Source: a bacterium (GTDB lineage: Bacteria; Hinthialibacterota; Hinthialibacteria; Hinthialibacterales; Hinthialibacteraceae). Taken from it: 64,000 nucleotides of DNA. Below the pieces are notes generated by a model, which did not search any database, was not told the origin of the DNA, and was given only the letters and a program-made list of their open reading frames with translations. Position numbers and translations under genes: made by a program. Below are positions 26,479 to 35,547 of the stretch, piece after piece. The stretch is from positions 26,001 to 90,000 of the forward strand of contig WGLV01000033.1 in NCBI GenBank assembly GCA_016125385.1, written 5' to 3'. How positions within the stretch are numbered: the first letter of the stretch is position 1; every line of letters begins with the position of its first letter.

Positions 26479-27211
26479 CGGCTTCCTCCGCGAGAATCTT
26501 GCGCAACGCGGGATGTCCCGCCGCCAGCAATTCATCAAGAGCGCCCTGCGCGCATACGCGGCCTTCATCCATCACCGCCACGCGCCCGCCCAGCCGCCGG
26601 GCGGCTTCGAACTGATGCGTCACGACGAGCATCGCGACGCCATCATCGCGATTGAGGCGTTCGATCGCGTCGAAGATGCGGCCCGCGCTGGCCCGGTCAA
26701 GCGAAGCGGTGGGTTCATCCAGCAGCAATAACTCCGGCTGATTGGCCAGGGCGCGCGCGAATGAAACGCGCATCTGCTGGCCTACCGAGAGTTCGCTGGC
26801 CGGCCGCGAGGCGAGTTCGGCTGACAATCCGGCGCGGGTGAGCAGATCGGCGGCGAAGCGAGGCGGGTCGGCGGGACGGCGGTGATGAAGCGTGGGACCA
26901 TAGAGCAGGTTATCCATCACCGTCCCGGTGAAAAGAAATGGGAGTTGCTGTACGAAACCAATGCGGCGGCGCAGGTCGTGAACGGCGAATTCAATCACAT
27001 CGCGGCCCTGAAACAGAATTCGCCCTTCGCTGATTTCATCGAGCCCCACGATACATCGAAGCAGAGTCGATTTTCCGCAGCCGGAGGGACCGATAACGCA
27101 TTGCACGCCGTTTTTTTCGAGCGTGAAGTCGAGCGAACGCAGAATTGGACGCGAACGTCCCTCGGCGCGTTTCAGGCAGGTGACCGATTCAAGGCGGAGA
27201 ATATCCGTCAT
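26468..27211 (-). CDS. fetA: ABC transporter ATP-binding protein, FetA-like
   Basis: 247 residues. Walker A GPSGCGKSTLLRC, Q-loop VQQLPFLF, Walker B LLLLDEPTASLD and switch His in VVTHQ are present. The signature reads LSVGQQMR rather than LSGGQ, with Val in place of the first Gly. Paired with the permease gene that overlaps it by 11 bases. A typical FetA is about 225 residues; this one is slightly longer at the C-terminus. Confidence 0.85.
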   Translation of the reverse strand: MTDILRLESVTCLKRAEGRSRPILRSLDFTLEKNGVQCVIGPSGCGKSTLLRCIVGLDEISEGRILFQGRDVIEFAVHDLRRRIGFVQQLPFLFTGTVMDNLLYGPTLHHRRPADPPRFAADLLTRAGLSAELASRPASELSVGQQMRVSFARALANQPELLLLDEPTASLDRASAGRIFDAIERLNRDDGVAMLVVTHQFEAARRLGGRVAVMDEGRVCAQGALDELLAAGHPALRKILAEEADDA

Positions 27212-27270
27212 GCGCTCAACTCAGTGGGAGACTGGTCTATACCTTACACGTGATAAAACGCTCGCGCGTT

Positions 27271-28314
27271 TCAGGTCATGGGATGAAAAAACCAGAGCCG
27301 CCCGATCATCTTTTCATCATGATCGAGAATCGGCGCCGTTCGGCATTGCAGCCGGATGGCGGGGTCGGTGGAACGGAAATGATATTCAAATTCAGACTTG
27401 GGGTTTTGATCGAGTTCGTTACAGAGTTTCAACCAGGCGTTCGCGTCCGCTTCATCGCCATGCTTACCCAGCAAGCCCAGCCAGTCCGCCTTTCCAACGC
27501 CGACCACCTCATCTTCTTTCACCCCAAACCAGCAGAACAGCCTGGAATTGGCGTGCGTCACCACACCCGAGCGATCGGTGATCGCAACGCCCTCGGTCAT
27601 CTGTTTGAGAACGGCGGTGAACCGGCGGTTCTGCGATTCGAGTTCTGAAGTCCGGTCGCCGAGCGAGAGCAGCGCGTCCTGCAGTTCAGACGTGCGCTGC
27701 TGGAGTTCATCGTTCGATTTTTCGAGTTCCTGCTTGAGTTCAAGCAGTTTCTGATTGGTTTCCTGAAGCTCTTCGTTTTTTTCTTCGAATAATGAAAGGG
27801 TCTGAACGAGATTCTGGTTTTGAACGCGCAGTTCCTCCGAAATGGTCGGACTTTTTCGTGAGGAAAATTTTTTGTTAAAAAAACTGACGATGTTACGAGC
27901 CAGATTTTTGCTCGATTCCGGCTTCTTCTTGATCATCTTGATGGTGGTTCCGGAGCCGGGTTCGGTTTCGATCTCCACCTTGTCCATCATGCGTTTCATC
28001 GCGGCCACGCCGCGCAACGCGGTAGAAGAGGAAGGCGCGCTCAACAGCTCTTCCACCCGCTCATCCGACAGGCCGGGGCCTTCATCAACGCCAATCACTT
28101 CCAGCCAGAGCGAATCGTCATCGGTCTGGATCGCGAATGTGATCGAGCCGCCGCCGCCGTGTTCGAGAATATTTTTGCCCAGTTCGAACACCGCCGTAGT
28201 GATCTGCAATTGTTGCGTCACGCCATAGCCGGTTTCTTCACTGATAACCCGGGCCCGGTCGCGCGCGGCCAGAATGTCTTTTTCTTCACGAATCTCTTGT
28301 GTGAATATATCCAT
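27271..28314 (-). CDS. RsbT-like ATPase domain fused to coiled coil and PAS
   Basis: 347 residues. Residues about 1-130 form a HATPase_c domain of the RsbT/anti-sigma type: QITTAVFELGKNILEH (N-box-like, Asn48), VDEGPGLSD (G1-like), GLSDERVEELLSA and PGSGTTIKM (G2-like). Residues about 158-235 are a long coiled coil, and about 232-347 a PAS domain (MTEGVAITDRSGVVTHANSR). RsbT-like kinases phosphorylate STAS-domain partners in stress signalling, and a PAS after a coiled coil suggests a sensory input. No STAS protein or sigma factor is next to it. The arrangement is unusual. Confidence 0.75.
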   Translation of the reverse strand: MDIFTQEIREEKDILAARDRARVISEETGYGVTQQLQITTAVFELGKNILEHGGGGSITFAIQTDDDSLWLEVIGVDEGPGLSDERVEELLSAPSSSTALRGVAAMKRMMDKVEIETEPGSGTTIKMIKKKPESSKNLARNIVSFFNKKFSSRKSPTISEELRVQNQNLVQTLSLFEEKNEELQETNQKLLELKQELEKSNDELQQRTSELQDALLSLGDRTSELESQNRRFTAVLKQMTEGVAITDRSGVVTHANSRLFCWFGVKEDEVVGVGKADWLGLLGKHGDEADANAWLKLCNELDQNPKSEFEYHFRSTDPAIRLQCRTAPILDHDEKMIGRLWFFHPMT

Positions 28315-28339
28315 GGATTTGGGCGTGGTTTACGCCGGA

Positions 28340-29089
28340 TCAGGGGTTGACCGTCGTGGATGGAGCCGCGCCGTTTACGGATTGCCCTGACAAAGACGCA
28401 GGAACAGGCGCGGGCGCGGGGACCGAATCCGCCGGGGCTGTATTCGCGCCGGTCGCGGCGGGGACGGAGGAAGCCGATTCCGGTTGCAGCGTTTCGGATG
28501 GAATCGCCTGAAGGTCCGGTGTGGCTTCCTGAATGTAGTTTGAATATTCGAGACTGTCGAGTTTTTTTAATTTTTCCAGTTCTTCCGCCTTGAGCAAAGA
28601 ATCCTCGCCCACGACGTAATACCCGGGGCCGCCCGCACCCTCCCCCTCTTTCTTTTCACCCAGCCAGAAGATGGCTCGGCCGATCGGGTCGCCGTCGCCC
28701 CAGATAAGAGCTTTCCACTTGCCTTCTCCGCCGAGATCCATCAGGCGATTCATGTCGAAATAAATACCCAGCGGATTGTTTTTCGGGCGGAAGCGTTCTT
28801 CGGTCATAACGATGTTGTTTTCGGGATTGATGACCTCATACACAATGTGTTTTTCGAGATCTTCTTTGGCGAAACGCGCCACTACAACGACGCGCGGATC
28901 TTTTTCCGGATCGAACACATCGGTCACGCCGATCCAGCGGTTGTCCTGAGCCAGCCCTTTGGCGGTAAACACGTCACGCGTCAGGTCGGTGGAGGGCTCC
29001 ATGGCGATCTTGTTCTTTGTTGAGGCGCACGTAAAGCCGATCAGCCCAACCACAATGGCCAAACAAACAATCTGAAGACGAGGAGTCAT
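28340..29089 (-). CDS. lipoprotein with Pro/Ala-rich tail
   Basis: 249 residues from the ATG at 29089, six bases after AAAGGA. The signal ends in IGFTCAST, a lipobox-like site. The middle (about residues 45-160) has beta-like stretches ending at KWKALIWGDGDPIGRAIFWL, and the C-terminal 70 residues are Pro/Ala/Ser-rich and probably disordered. Function unknown. Same strand as the PAS protein, 25 bases before it, so probably in one transcript. Confidence 0.65.
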   Translation of the reverse strand: MTPRLQIVCLAIVVGLIGFTCASTKNKIAMEPSTDLTRDVFTAKGLAQDNRWIGVTDVFDPEKDPRVVVVARFAKEDLEKHIVYEVINPENNIVMTEERFRPKNNPLGIYFDMNRLMDLGGEGKWKALIWGDGDPIGRAIFWLGEKKEGEGAGGPGYYVVGEDSLLKAEELEKLKKLDSLEYSNYIQEATPDLQAIPSETLQPESASSVPAATGANTAPADSVPAPAPVPASLSGQSVNGAAPSTTVNP

Positions 29090-29552
29090 GAACGGTCCTT
29101 TCTGCACAAAACGATATTTTACCTACCGGCTATCCCCACCGTCAAGCGAAGAACGCCTGACGGCCCGGCGCCGAAATTGCGATGTAATATCACTGTTAAC
29201 AGCCATTCCAGCGTAAAAACCGCTCTCACCGCGTCATCAGGCGAACATTTCAAACCGGAGAACGCCTTTTTCGCATATAAAACGCGTCAATTAGCGGCGC
29301 TGAAAGATGTTATCAATAAAACGGTTGAGCAAAGATCTCCGTTAGGCATCAGGAAGGGGCAATATCGCCGCAAAAAGAATATCTACGCAGATAGCAACAA
29401 CAAATATCTCACTGCTCAATCCGGCTTGGGCAAAAATTGCGTTACATCTTGGCTTCATTGAGGAAAAATCTGCTTGACAACCCGTTTTTTACACCGCTAT
29501 ACTGACGTGAGATTATTACAGTTGAGAACAGTCTATTAAGGAGTTTTCTTAA
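29090..29552. other. intergenic region before the flagellar operon
   Basis: No gene I can support. It contains a strong promoter at 29474-29503 for the flagellar operon. An open frame at 29177-29461 has no ribosome site or protein-like features. Confidence 0.6.
29474..29503 (+). promoter_or_regulatory. housekeeping-type promoter of the flagellar operon
   Basis: TTGACA at 29474-29479 matches the consensus fully; TATACT at 29498-29503 follows after 18 bases. The fliL start is 50 bases downstream with AAGGAG. There is no sigma-28 (TAAA...GCCGATAA) or sigma-54 (GG...GC) element, so the operon seems not to be in the late or RpoN class. Confidence 0.72.
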
Positions 29553-30071
29553 ATGGCGGACGCACCCGAACAGCAAGAAGGGCAACAGGAGGAGCGGCCT
29601 AAAAGTAAATTGCCCTTTATAATCGCGGGATTCGTCGTGCTTCTCGCGGTGGTGGGCGGCGTAGCGTACATGCTGCTGGGTGGAAGCGGCTCCGACGAAG
29701 CCACGGTGATTGAAACCAGCGAAGAGCCGGGTTACATGCACACCTTCAAGGATCCGTTCGTCGGCAACCTGGCCCCGCCGGACGATCAATACATGTACAC
29801 CGCGTACGTCACGCTGGAGATTGTGCCGCGCGGCAAGGCGACTGAAGCGGAAGCGTTACAGGAAATCGGCGTTGGCGAGACCGACAGCACCAAAAATCTG
29901 ATGCCGCTGGTGATGCAGATTATTACCGACGAACTCGCGTCAAAGACGCGCGTTGAACTCACCAGCCTGGCCGGGCGCGAAAACATCCGCGCCATTATTA
30001 AAAACAAATTGAATCTGGCTCTGCGTAAGGCGGAGATTAAAGAAGTTTACCTTCGAACTTTAGTCAACTGA
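29553..30071 (+). CDS. fliL: flagellar basal-body protein FliL
   Basis: 172 residues. A polar cytoplasmic N-tail is followed by one helix (FIIAGFVVLLAVVGGVAYML). A periplasmic FliL domain follows, with DPFVGNLAPPDDQYMYTAYV and a tail ending in KAEIKEVYLRTLVN. FliL surrounds the stator units and supports torque. First gene of the operon, 29 bases before fliM. Confidence 0.88.
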   Translation: MADAPEQQEGQQEERPKSKLPFIIAGFVVLLAVVGGVAYMLLGGSGSDEATVIETSEEPGYMHTFKDPFVGNLAPPDDQYMYTAYVTLEIVPRGKATEAEALQEIGVGETDSTKNLMPLVMQIITDELASKTRVELTSLAGRENIRAIIKNKLNLALRKAEIKEVYLRTLVN

Positions 30072-30099
30072 CCGATGGGTTGGTTGAGGGGCGTCAGAA

Positions 30100-31098
30100 A
30101 TGGCGGACATACTGTCGCAAAACGAAATTGACGCGTTGCTGTCCGCGTTCGCCACCGGCGAAAGCGGGCCCGATCTGGGCGGCGACGACGGAGACGATCA
30201 GGTAAGAGAGGTTAAAGTCTATGACTTTAACCACCCCGACCGATTCTCCAAAGATCAGATTCGCACCATGCACAACCTGCATGATCATTTCGCGCGAATC
30301 TTCTCTATTTCTCTGTCCGCGTTTTTGCGAACCATCGTCGAGGTCAAACTCGTTTCCGTCGACCAGATCTCGTATGAAGAGTTCATCCGCTCGATTCCCA
30401 ACCCGACCTCGCTCAACATCATCAACATGGACCCGCTGGAAGGCAAGGCGCTGATCGAGCTCTCGCCGACGCTGTCGTTCCCCGTCGTGGACCGGCTGAT
30501 GGGCGGCGCGGGCAACGTGTTCAAAAAGAACCGCGAACTCACCGAGATCGAGCAGACCATCATCGAAAAAGTGTTGTACCGGGCGTTCGACTGTCTGCAT
30601 GAAGCCTGGGCGAATGTGCTTCCACTGAACCTTTCGCTCGAACAATCCGAAACCAATCCCCAGTTGCTGATGCAACTGTATCTGCCCTCGGAAATGGTCA
30701 TTCTGATGACGTTCGAAGTCACCATGGGCGACATTTCCGGCACGCTGTCATTCTGCATCCCTTATCCGACGCTTGAACCCATCGCGGGTCAATTGTCCAG
30801 TTCATCCTGGTTCGCCGCATCGAAAAAAGAGCTGTCCGAAGAACACGCCGAGGTATTATACGACCGGCTCAAACGCGTTCAGATTCCCATCGTCGCATAC
30901 ATTGGTTCCGCGACGATGAGTATGAGCGATCTGCTGGGTCTCAGCGAAGGCGACGTCGTTCAGCTCAACAACCGGACCGACGACGATTTTGTGTTGCAGA
31001 TTGGAACCGAACACCGCTATTTCGCCAAACCCGGCATTCACCGCGGCCATAACGCCGTACAGATCACCAAGATCATCACCGGGCCGGACGACGTTTAA
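30100..31098 (+). CDS. fliM: flagellar motor switch protein FliM
   Basis: 332 residues. ADILSQNEIDALLSAF is the N-terminal CheY-P-binding segment. The middle domain has VKVYDFNHPDRFSKDQIRTM and VEVKLVSVDQISYEEFIRSI. The last 80 residues form the SpoA domain that packs with FliN. FliM makes the C-ring middle and links CheY to rotation direction. Confidence 0.95.
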   Translation: MADILSQNEIDALLSAFATGESGPDLGGDDGDDQVREVKVYDFNHPDRFSKDQIRTMHNLHDHFARIFSISLSAFLRTIVEVKLVSVDQISYEEFIRSIPNPTSLNIINMDPLEGKALIELSPTLSFPVVDRLMGGAGNVFKKNRELTEIEQTIIEKVLYRAFDCLHEAWANVLPLNLSLEQSETNPQLLMQLYLPSEMVILMTFEVTMGDISGTLSFCIPYPTLEPIAGQLSSSSWFAASKKELSEEHAEVLYDRLKRVQIPIVAYIGSATMSMSDLLGLSEGDVVQLNNRTDDDFVLQIGTEHRYFAKPGIHRGHNAVQITKIITGPDDV

Positions 31099-31119
31099 GA
31101 CGAACGCAAGGAACCAGGC

Positions 31120-32190
31120 ATGGCTGAAGCGTTAACTCAGGCTGAAATAGACGCGCTGCTCAGGGGCGAAGCCCCGCCGCCGCCCGCGGAAGATTCCGGC
31201 GGGCCGTCGACGCTTACGCCCGATGAAGAAGACGCGATCAAGATCATTCAGAAATTCATGTCCGAGGCGGGGGGAGACGTGTTTTCAACCCTGCTCGGCC
31301 ATGAATCGTCCATGACGGCCGGCGACTTTCAGGAAGTGGACGCGGCGGGCATCGCCGGTCAGCTCTACGGCGACATGGTTCTGGCCCAGATCAACTATAA
31401 AGGGTACGTACAAGGCCAGAGCGATCTTGTTTTCACCTTGGAAGACGCCGCAAAAATCGCCACCCAGATGACCGGCGGCGGAACGGAATCGGAATTCGGC
31501 GACCTGGAAGAAAGCGCGCTCGCCGAAGCCGTGCAATCAGTCTACAGCTCGGTCAACACAAAACTGGCTCAACGCGCCGGCGGCGAGATTCAACTCGATT
31601 CGCCCGACGTCTACACCAAGCCGCAAGACATCGTCGAGTTGTTGCCTGAAAGCCCCAGCAAGCACATTCTGATTCCATATCAGATGGAAGGCCCTTCGAT
31701 CAGCGGCACGGTTTACCAGGTGGTTCCTCGCAACCTGCTGCAATCGATCGCCAACGCGCTGGGCGGCGGCCCGTCTCCTCATCAGGACGAAGAGAGTTTT
31801 ATGCCGCGCGGCGCCAGCGGAGCGCCCGAGATTCTGTCTCAGCCAGCCCAGTTCATGCCCAGCATGGGCGGTATGGGCGGCGGCCAGGGTATGGGCATGA
31901 TGGATTTCGGCGGCGGCCCATCGGTCGACACCCGCAACCTCGAACTGATTCTCGATATCAAACTCGAGATCAAGGTCGAGCTGGGCCGCACCAAGCGCAA
32001 GATTCGCGACGTCCTTGAACTGGGCCCCGGCTCGGTCATTGAACTCGATAAACTCGCCGGCGAGCCGGTTGATATCCTGGTGAATGACAAACTGTTCGCC
32101 AAAGGCGAAGTGGTCGTCATCGACGAAAACTTCGGCGTGCGCATCACCGACATCCTGACCATTCAAGAGCGCATTGAAGCCTTGAAATAA
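31120..32190 (+). CDS. fliN: flagellar motor switch protein FliN/FliY
   Basis: 356 residues, much longer than a simple FliN (about 100-140). QAEIDALLRGEAPPP at the N-terminus repeats the FliM-like CheY-binding segment. Residues about 35-210 resemble a CheC-like middle domain as in FliY. A Gly/Met-rich linker (about 245-265) joins it to the SpoA domain (LDIKLEIKVELGRTKRKIRD ... ITDILTIQERIEALK). FliY proteins can dephosphorylate CheY; the catalytic CheC Glu-Asn signature was not verified here. Confidence 0.88.
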   Translation: MAEALTQAEIDALLRGEAPPPPAEDSGGPSTLTPDEEDAIKIIQKFMSEAGGDVFSTLLGHESSMTAGDFQEVDAAGIAGQLYGDMVLAQINYKGYVQGQSDLVFTLEDAAKIATQMTGGGTESEFGDLEESALAEAVQSVYSSVNTKLAQRAGGEIQLDSPDVYTKPQDIVELLPESPSKHILIPYQMEGPSISGTVYQVVPRNLLQSIANALGGGPSPHQDEESFMPRGASGAPEILSQPAQFMPSMGGMGGGQGMGMMDFGGGPSVDTRNLELILDIKLEIKVELGRTKRKIRDVLELGPGSVIELDKLAGEPVDILVNDKLFAKGEVVVIDENFGVRITDILTIQERIEALK

Positions 32191-32228
32191 CAACCGCGCG
32201 GCTTGATCGGCGCGGTGGAGACGGGCGC

Positions 32229-32651
32229 ATGAGCGAACGATCCGATTTGAAACTGATCGACCTGTTGTCGCTCAAACCGGGCGCGTTGCTTCAGATGCAC
32301 TCGGTTCGCGGGCAGGCGGAATGCGCCCAGCGCGAACGGATCACCACACGCGAGGCTTGGCGCAGCGAAGTTTCAAACGCGGTGATCCCCGCGGGAACCG
32401 CTCGGAACAAGGAAAACCTGTCTCAGTTGCTCGACGTTCCCATCGCGGCGCAGGTGATCGTCCGTCATGGCGACGGCAAGGTGCTGGAAATCTTGCGTCT
32501 GACCGCGAATAACTGGGACGCCCTGCTCAAACGCGAAGGGCATCAGGTCGACCTGATGGTCGACGGCCGTATTCTGGCGAGCGGCCAGGTAGTCAATAAC
32601 GAAGATGAATGCGGCGTTCGCATCGAACGCCTCGCCGGAAACCCGGATTGA
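32229..32651 (+). CDS. second SpoA-domain protein, FliN-like
   Basis: 140 residues. The C-terminal half (LLDVPIAAQVIVRHGDGKVL, then VDLMVDGRILASGQVVNNED) matches the SpoA fold of FliN at low identity, with the usual LGR motif changed. About 60 N-terminal residues have no recognised motif. It stands between the FliN/FliY gene and fliO. It could be a second C-ring subunit, as two SpoA proteins occur in some spirochete and other motors, or a paralogue with another job. Confidence 0.65.
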   Translation: MSERSDLKLIDLLSLKPGALLQMHSVRGQAECAQRERITTREAWRSEVSNAVIPAGTARNKENLSQLLDVPIAAQVIVRHGDGKVLEILRLTANNWDALLKREGHQVDLMVDGRILASGQVVNNEDECGVRIERLAGNPD

Positions 32652-32737
32652 TTTTTCACGCCTGACGGTTTCGTTCGGGCGATATTCTTTTGGTTGAGGG
32701 AAGCCGGACGCCATTGGCGCTCCGGCATCATGGATCA

Positions 32738-33514
32738 ATGATCGGTATCTGGTTCGCGCGCAAGCGGGCGCTCATCCCGTTTTGCGTAGCCGTCCCGCTT
32801 GTCTTCGCCACGCTCGCATGGAGCGCCGAGCCCAAGGCGTCCATGCCCGCGCCCCCCGCGATCGGCGATGAAAGCCCCCTCGCCACGGCGAGCGCTTCAG
32901 CCGTCGAACACGCCTCTGACGCGTCGTTCGCCCGCCACGCCGTCGATCAAACGCTGGCGGCGATTCAAAACGCGATGAAGGGCGGCGGCGCAAGCCCCAC
33001 GCTCGGCGGCGATCCCTCTCCCCAGTTAATCAGCCAGACCGAAGGCCAATCGACCGCGCAGATGATCGGGCGCATGCTGGTCAGCCTGGCGCTGGTGATT
33101 TCGCTGGGCCTGACTCTCGCCTGGGCGGCGAAAAAATTCGTCATCAAAAAACACACGTTGGGCGGCGGCCGCATTGAACTGCTCGGTTCCTACGCCGTTT
33201 CAGCCAAGTCGAAAGTCCACCTCATCCGAGTTGGACGCGAACATTTTCTGGTCGGCGAAGGCGGCAACGCCCTGACGCTGATATCCGCGGTGGACGCGCC
33301 GGATGGCGCCGGCGCGCACGAATTACCCGAATATGAACCGGCGCCGCCCATTTATGACGATGCGCAGGAGGTAACGCCTTTTCAGGACCGCCTCTCTGAA
33401 TGGAAAGACCGCCTTGAAGGCCGCAATCTCAGCGATGAAGTCAAAACTCACCTGATGATGCTGCAGGGCCTGTCGCAACGCCTCAAAAGCAAGGGAGGCG
33501 AGAACGATGGCTAG
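32738..33514 (+). CDS. fliO: flagellar biosynthesis protein FliO
   Basis: 258 residues from the ATG at 32738; an upstream TTG start at 32690 is less likely. A signal-like helix (LIPFCVAVPLVFATLAWSA) is followed by a periplasmic linker. One membrane helix (MLVSLALVISLGLTLAWAAK) precedes a FliO cytoplasmic domain (RIELLGSYAVSAKSKVHLIR). FliO helps assemble the FliP ring. The last 8 bases overlap fliP. Confidence 0.8.
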   Translation: MIGIWFARKRALIPFCVAVPLVFATLAWSAEPKASMPAPPAIGDESPLATASASAVEHASDASFARHAVDQTLAAIQNAMKGGGASPTLGGDPSPQLISQTEGQSTAQMIGRMLVSLALVISLGLTLAWAAKKFVIKKHTLGGGRIELLGSYAVSAKSKVHLIRVGREHFLVGEGGNALTLISAVDAPDGAGAHELPEYEPAPPIYDDAQEVTPFQDRLSEWKDRLEGRNLSDEVKTHLMMLQGLSQRLKSKGGENDG

Positions 33515-34358
33515 GCGGATCGCACGGCTGTGGCCCTGGCTGCTGGTGATTGGCGCGGTGTTTTTCTTCGCGGCGTCCGCTCACGCCCAGCAGCAGCCCG
33601 TTCTGCCCGACTTCGGTCTCGGCTCGGACGAAGGGCCTCATCCCGACGACGTCACCATCGCGTTGCAGATTCTTTTCGGGCTCACCATTCTTTCGCTGTT
33701 GCCCAGCATTCTGGTGATGACCACTTCGTTCATCCGCATTTCGATCGTGCTCGGTTTCGTGCGCCGCGCCATCGGCACTCAGCAGACGCCCTCCAATGAA
33801 ATCATCATCGGCCTCTCGCTCTTCATGACGTTTTACATCATGACGCCGGTGTTTCAGGACATGTACAACGACGCCCTGCAACCCTACCTGAGCGGAGAAA
33901 TGAAATCGCTGCAACCCGGCGATGAAGATCCGTTCGGTCGCCGCGTGGAAGAACACATCCCCAAGTTTTACGTCATGCTGATGCACGCCATCATTCCACT
34001 TCGGACGTTCATGTTCGAACAGATCGGCATCCCCGGCTCAAACGACGTCGCGGTATTGATGTCGATGGCGGGCATGGACAGCCCCAACGGGCCCAACGAC
34101 GTGCCTACTCACGTCCTGATTCCCGCGTTCATGATCAGCGAATTAAAAAAAGCCTTCATGATGGGCTTCATGATATTCATTCCATTTCTGATTCTGGATC
34201 TGGTCACATCATCCGTATTGATTTCGATGGGCATGTTTCAGTTGCCGCCCGCGTTCATCTCGCTTCCATTCAAGATTCTGCTTTTCGTCCTGGTGGATGG
34301 ATGGAGCGTACTGGTCAGAGCGCTGGGCGTCTCGTTCATGCAGAACATGCACTATTGA
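33507..34358 (+). CDS. fliP: flagellar export-gate protein FliP
   Basis: 283 residues with a signal peptide (FFFAASAHAQQ). Conserved motifs: ILVMTTSFIRISIVLGFVRR, PVFQDMYNDAL, HIPKFYVM and LIPAFMISELKKAFMMGF. FliP forms the export gate with FliQ and FliR. The residues around the two plug loops are typical. Confidence 0.95.
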   Translation: MARRIARLWPWLLVIGAVFFFAASAHAQQQPVLPDFGLGSDEGPHPDDVTIALQILFGLTILSLLPSILVMTTSFIRISIVLGFVRRAIGTQQTPSNEIIIGLSLFMTFYIMTPVFQDMYNDALQPYLSGEMKSLQPGDEDPFGRRVEEHIPKFYVMLMHAIIPLRTFMFEQIGIPGSNDVAVLMSMAGMDSPNGPNDVPTHVLIPAFMISELKKAFMMGFMIFIPFLILDLVTSSVLISMGMFQLPPAFISLPFKILLFVLVDGWSVLVRALGVSFMQNMHY

Positions 34359-34392
34359 CGGATGAGCCCCTGGGCGAAGAAGGAACGTAGTT

Positions 34393-34671
34393 ATGACGGA
34401 AGAATACGTAATCAAACTGGGCGTCGAGATGATGTTCAACGCATTGGTCATCAGCTTGCCGTTGCTCGGCATCGGCTTGATCGTGGGCGTGATGATCAGC
34501 GTGTTTCAGGCCGCCACCCAGATTAACGAACAGACGTTGACCATCGTGCCCAAGCTGCTGGTGGTCGGCTTGACGGTCATGCTGCTCATGCCCTGGCTGG
34601 TCGAGCGCGTACTCGATCTCGCCTTGCGGCTGTTTAACGATCTGCCCAAGGTGGCGCGAAGCGTACAATGA
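34393..34671 (+). CDS. fliQ: flagellar export-gate protein FliQ
   Basis: 92 residues. Two helices with PLLGIGLIVGVMISVFQAAT and INEQTLTIVPKLL, the FliQ core. Its stop overlaps the fliR start by four bases. Confidence 0.94.
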   Translation: MTEEYVIKLGVEMMFNALVISLPLLGIGLIVGVMISVFQAATQINEQTLTIVPKLLVVGLTVMLLMPWLVERVLDLALRLFNDLPKVARSVQ

Positions 34672-35519
34672 CGATTTTGCCCGAACCGTGGGAGACGCAT
34701 TTTCTCACGTTCTTTTTCGTGTATGTACGGGTATCGGCGGCGTTGTGGAACACGCCGGTCATCAGCAATGACACCGTCCCCAGCCCGATTCGCGCGGGGC
34801 TGGCGTTTTGGGTGTCGGTGATCATTCTCGGCCCCATCTGGGGGCTGCACAGCGCGCCGCCCGACCATGTGATACCGATCGTGACCAATGATTACGACGG
34901 CATCGTCTCGTTTTCGCTCGCGGTGGCGGCGGAGGTTCTGATCGGATGGCTGCTCGGGTTCATCGCCGAAATGCTGGTACAGACCATCTCGCTTTCCGGC
35001 GAGATCATCGGACAGCAGGCGGGGTTTTCAGCCGCGTCGGTGTTCGACCCCATCACGGGTCAGGACATCTTTCTGGTGGCGCAGATCAAGACGCTTTTCG
35101 GCACCATGATCTTCTTCGCCATCGGCGGTCCTGAGACGGTGTTGCAGGTATTGGGAGACAGCTTCAGGCTGCTTCACCCCGGCGAGTTCATCAATCTGGC
35201 CGATTTCGCCAACGCCGGGTATCACACGCTGATTCTGAACGAAAGCCGCCAGCAAGCTCTGACGCTGATTCTGTACCGGGTGGGAATCCAGATCGCGGCG
35301 CCGATCATGACCACCATGTTTCTGGTCAGCCTGGCGGAAGCGTTCATCGCGAAGGTCTCGCCGCAGCTCAACATTCTCGCGGTGGGCTTCGCCATCCGGA
35401 TATTCATCAGCCTGGTGGTGCTTGCGAGCGCCATGCCGACCACCATGCTGGCGTACAAGCATCACCTGCAACGGTATACAACGTACGCTTACGCCGCGTT
35501 GAGCTGGTTGACGCCGTAG
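34668..35519 (+). CDS. fliR: flagellar export-gate protein FliR
   Basis: 283 residues. About six helices; EMLVQTISLSGEIIGQQAGF and DPITGQDIFLVAQIKTLFGT are FliR motifs. Together with FliP and FliQ it makes the export channel. Coupled to fliQ by an ATGA overlap, and flhB starts 28 bases later. Confidence 0.94.
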   Translation: MTILPEPWETHFLTFFFVYVRVSAALWNTPVISNDTVPSPIRAGLAFWVSVIILGPIWGLHSAPPDHVIPIVTNDYDGIVSFSLAVAAEVLIGWLLGFIAEMLVQTISLSGEIIGQQAGFSAASVFDPITGQDIFLVAQIKTLFGTMIFFAIGGPETVLQVLGDSFRLLHPGEFINLADFANAGYHTLILNESRQQALTLILYRVGIQIAAPIMTTMFLVSLAEAFIAKVSPQLNILAVGFAIRIFISLVVLASAMPTTMLAYKHHLQRYTTYAYAALSWLTP

Positions 35520-35547
35520 ACGCGCTCTCTGAACGAAAGGCTTTGAC

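Noticed and set aside
29177..29461. 94-codon open frame before the flagellar operon
   Set aside because: No ribosome site, no protein-like features, and it overlaps the region just before the flagellar promoter.
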